Below are positions 62,192 through 64,000 of a stretch of DNA of 64,000 bases, piece by piece. The notes below the pieces were generated by a model, which worked only from the letters and a program-made list of their open reading frames with translations, did not search any database and was not told the DNA's origin. The stretch's first letter is position 1. Each line of letters opens with the position of its first letter. Position numbers and translations under genes: made by a program. Source of the stretch: DATGMS01 sp040905145 (lineage in GTDB: Bacteria > Bacteroidota > Bacteroidia > Cytophagales > Cyclobacteriaceae); NCBI GenBank assembly GCA_040905145.1, contig JBBDSC010000139.1, forward strand, positions 1-64,000, read 5' to 3'.

Positions 62192-62569
62192 ATGCAGCAA
62201 GAGAAGAAAACCTGTCTAAATTGTGAAAGAACAATCCAGGGCCGATCGGATAAAAAGTTTTGCGATGATTATTGCAGGAACAACTATAACAATCAGCTGA
62301 AAGCCTCCAGCAACAATCTGGTTCGTAATATTAACAATGCCCTGAAGAAGAACCGGAATATATTGGAAGCCATCTTGCCTGAAACTGAAGGCACCGCCAA
62401 AACTACCCGGCAAAACCTACTGAACCAAGGATTTCAATTCAAATACAATACGCACACCTATACCAATAAAAAAGGCAATACCTATTCATTTTGCTATGAT
62501 TATGGCTATTTGGAATTGGAAGGAGATTGGTTTTTATTAGTGAAGGTAAAGAATGCTAAGAGGCAATAG
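62192..62569 (+). CDS. Zinc-ribbon protein (DUF2116-like)
   Basis: 125 residues from the ATG at 62192; longer readings start in the ssb promoter region and look wrong. The start CLNCERTIQGRSDKKFCDDYC gives a CxxC...C...C zinc site, followed by a helical NNYNNQLKAS stretch. The C-terminal half is beta-rich, with YTNKKGNTYSFCYDYGYLEL. I know the zinc ribbon from similar Bacteroidota proteins but not a function; a nucleic acid role is possible. Confidence 0.8.
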   Translation: MQQEKKTCLNCERTIQGRSDKKFCDDYCRNNYNNQLKASSNNLVRNINNALKKNRNILEAILPETEGTAKTTRQNLLNQGFQFKYNTHTYTNKKGNTYSFCYDYGYLELEGDWFLLVKVKNAKRQ

Positions 62570-62654
62570 GCCAATATGATATGTATTCCCCGCCCGGAAA
62601 TTTTAATTTAAAGAAATTATTAGTACCTTAACGAAGTATTTTCTCTTGGATAAA

Positions 62655-62861
62655 ATGGATATAGAAATTCCACCAATAGTATTGATTTTTTGGCAGATTT
62701 TTGCGGGCATAAGTTTACTGCTCTTTGTTATTTCTTTTATTTTTATTTTCACCAACAAAAAATTGCGTGACCTGGATAAGATCCTCTGGTTGCTCGGCAC
62801 TGTTCTTTTACCCATTTTGGGCCCTGTTTTGTTCCTTACCTTGGGGAGACATGGGAAGTAA
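62655..62861 (+). CDS. Small membrane protein with PLDc_N-like domain
   Basis: 68 residues from ATG 62655 (a TTG at 62646 would add MDK). Two helices: IPPIVLIFWQIFAGISLLL and LWLLGTVLLPILGPVLFLTLG. The pair with KLRDLDKILW between and a final LGRHGK matches the phospholipase-D-nuclease N-terminal (PLDc_N) mini-family. Role unknown. Confidence 0.75.
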   Translation: MDIEIPPIVLIFWQIFAGISLLLFVISFIFIFTNKKLRDLDKILWLLGTVLLPILGPVLFLTLGRHGK

Positions 62862-63033
62862 CGGGATTACGTGGACAGAATGGGTATAAGCTACTCATTT
62901 TTAAGGAGTAGTATAAATTGAGATCTAAAATTATGAATGTTTTTCCTACAAAACGTCCGTTTTATTGTGGCGGCATGTATTTTGTTTATGAATGAAAGAT
63001 ATTAAAAATTAATAAAAATTTCGTTCAATTTTT

Positions 63034-64000
63034 ATGATAGATTTTGAGAAAAAGGAAAATAACAGGTTGGAAGCCCTGCACCGTTTTGATATTTTAGATA
63101 CTCCCCCGGATGGGGCTTTTGATCATGTTGTTAAGCTGGCGGCCAAACTTCTTGAAGTCCCGATTGCCATAATTTCTCTGGTAGATAAAGATAGGATTTG
63201 GTTTAAATCCAGATTAGGTGTAGATCTTCCCCAAGTTGAAAAAGAAGAAGGATTATGTGCATCGGCAATTTTTACTGATGAGATTTATTTAGTGGAAGAA
63301 GCAAGCAAAGATCCCCGGACACTTGCCAATAAGCTGGTAGCCGGAAGTTTTGGGTTGGAATTTTATGCAGCCGCACCGCTTGCCACCAAAGATGGGTATA
63401 ATCTGGGGACTTTGTGTGTCATAGATAGGAAACCCAGAAATATCACAAATGATCAAAAAGAGACATTGAAAAGTCTTGCTAAAGTGGTCATGAATCAAAT
63501 GGAACTGCGCCTTCAGGCTAGGACGGCCATTAAGAACCAAACAGAACTGACTTATCTGCTTACCCACAATTTAAAAGGTTTCACCAACAATATCCCTGCT
63601 TTTATAGAGGTCTTGCGGGATTCAAAAAACAATCCTGAGGATTTTGAGCGGATTCTAAAATTACTGGAGAATTCTGCACTTAAAAATGCCAAGGAAATCA
63701 ATGAATTTTTAGTTCGGTCGGCTCATGACAATGCAACCTCTTCCTATGCCTTCAAAAAGGTGGATTTTACCGAAATAGTCAGACACACCGTAAAAACGAA
63801 TCAAATTGCAGCAATAGATAAAAATCAGCAATTGAAACTCAATATTGATAATGATGTATTAAAAATTAATGCAGACAAAAACAGGTTGACGGATGCCGTA
63901 GATAACTTGATAAACAATGCGATTAAATATTCCCCCTATAATTCCACCATTCAAATAACCACCTATAGCAAGGGGAAAAAAGTGATATTGGAAGTGCAGG
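63034..64000 (+). CDS. GAF-domain sensor histidine kinase (3' end beyond window)
   Basis: 322 codons are visible with no stop; the gene runs off the window. The N-terminal MIDFEKKENNRLEALHRFDI leads into a GAF domain (about 20-155, with VPIAIISLVDKDRIWFKS, LCASAIF and YAAAPL). It is followed by a HisKA-like helix with His178 in YLLTHNLKGFTNNI and an N box (DNLINNAIKY, about 290-299). The H box reads HNLKGF rather than HELRTP, a form seen in other GAF kinases. There is no membrane segment, so it should be a soluble kinase. Confidence 0.9.
   Translation, partial: MIDFEKKENNRLEALHRFDILDTPPDGAFDHVVKLAAKLLEVPIAIISLVDKDRIWFKSRLGVDLPQVEKEEGLCASAIFTDEIYLVEEASKDPRTLANKLVAGSFGLEFYAAAPLATKDGYNLGTLCVIDRKPRNITNDQKETLKSLAKVVMNQMELRLQARTAIKNQTELTYLLTHNLKGFTNNIPAFIEVLRDSKNNPEDFERILKLLENSALKNAKEINEFLVRSAHDNATSSYAFKKVDFTEIVRHTVKTNQIAAIDKNQQLKLNIDNDVLKINADKNRLTDAVDNLINNAIKYSPYNSTIQITTYSKGKKVILEVQ

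Noticed and set aside
1..64000. CRISPR array, toxin-antitoxin, restriction or prophage genes
   Set aside because: Searched by eye for regularly spaced repeats and for typical gene families; none found.

Overview
The window is chromosomal DNA from a Bacteroidota bacterium, most likely order Cytophagales and plausibly family Cyclobacteriaceae. This rests on the gene content (GldD gliding lipoprotein, a small histone H1-like protein, fused isobutyryl-CoA mutase IcmF, an MGH1-type glucosidase, TonB-dependent receptors, lipoproteins) and on promoters of the Bacteroidota form TTTG-N20-TAnnTTTG. The family assignment is inference. Most of the window is dense housekeeping DNA. There is no prophage, integron, CRISPR array or complete insertion sequence.

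Layout. 0.1-10 kb: gldD, a nitroreductase, a TonB-dependent receptor, a GMC oxidoreductase with its Tat-exported small subunit, a class IV aminotransferase, and a TolC/HlyD pair without a pump gene. 10-15 kb: operon accC-DUF1015-maf read leftwards, then a serine-palmitoyltransferase-like enzyme and a 59-residue histone H1-like gene read rightwards. 15-23 kb: operon ligA-(165 aa)-dapA, xseA-xseB, and an ECF sigma factor with a membrane protein and an Spy-like periplasmic protein. 23-26 kb: tRNA-Leu(GAG), cinA and an E2 acyltransferase. 26-30.5 kb: a probable operon osmC-(79 aa)-Cache lipoprotein-hybrid histidine kinase. 30.7-38.7 kb: icmF, a site-2 protease, a lipoprotein, ahcY and birA. 38.7-47 kb: rsfS, ftsH, lpxH, two exported proteins, an FKBP isomerase, and a sigma-54 response regulator with its kinase. 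47-58 kb: glucosidase, rnhB, folA, a Zn/Cd P-type ATPase, DUF4412, a tandem universal stress protein, and a SerB-SerA fusion. 58-64 kb: a small conserved gene, a decayed patch with two gene remnants, a phosphatidate phosphatase/diacylglycerol kinase pair, a tail-less SSB, small proteins, and a GAF histidine kinase cut by the window end.

Functional themes are cofactor and acyl-CoA metabolism (biotin carboxylase, biotin ligase, IcmF, E2), lipid chemistry (SPT-like enzyme, LpxH, App1-like phosphatase, DAG kinase), DNA metabolism (LigA, XseAB, RnhB, SSB) and signalling (three histidine kinases, a sigma-54 regulator, an ECF sigma).

Observations most worth a second look: the detached extracytoplasmic Cache sensor lipoprotein abutting a hybrid kinase; an insertion of about 145 residues in LigA; a 194-bp element with 28-bp imperfect terminal inverted repeats at 55709-55902; the serine phosphatase-dehydrogenase fusion; and the decayed patch with a DUF2237 gene that has lost its middle in frame. 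All family names come from reading motifs by eye; no database search was run.
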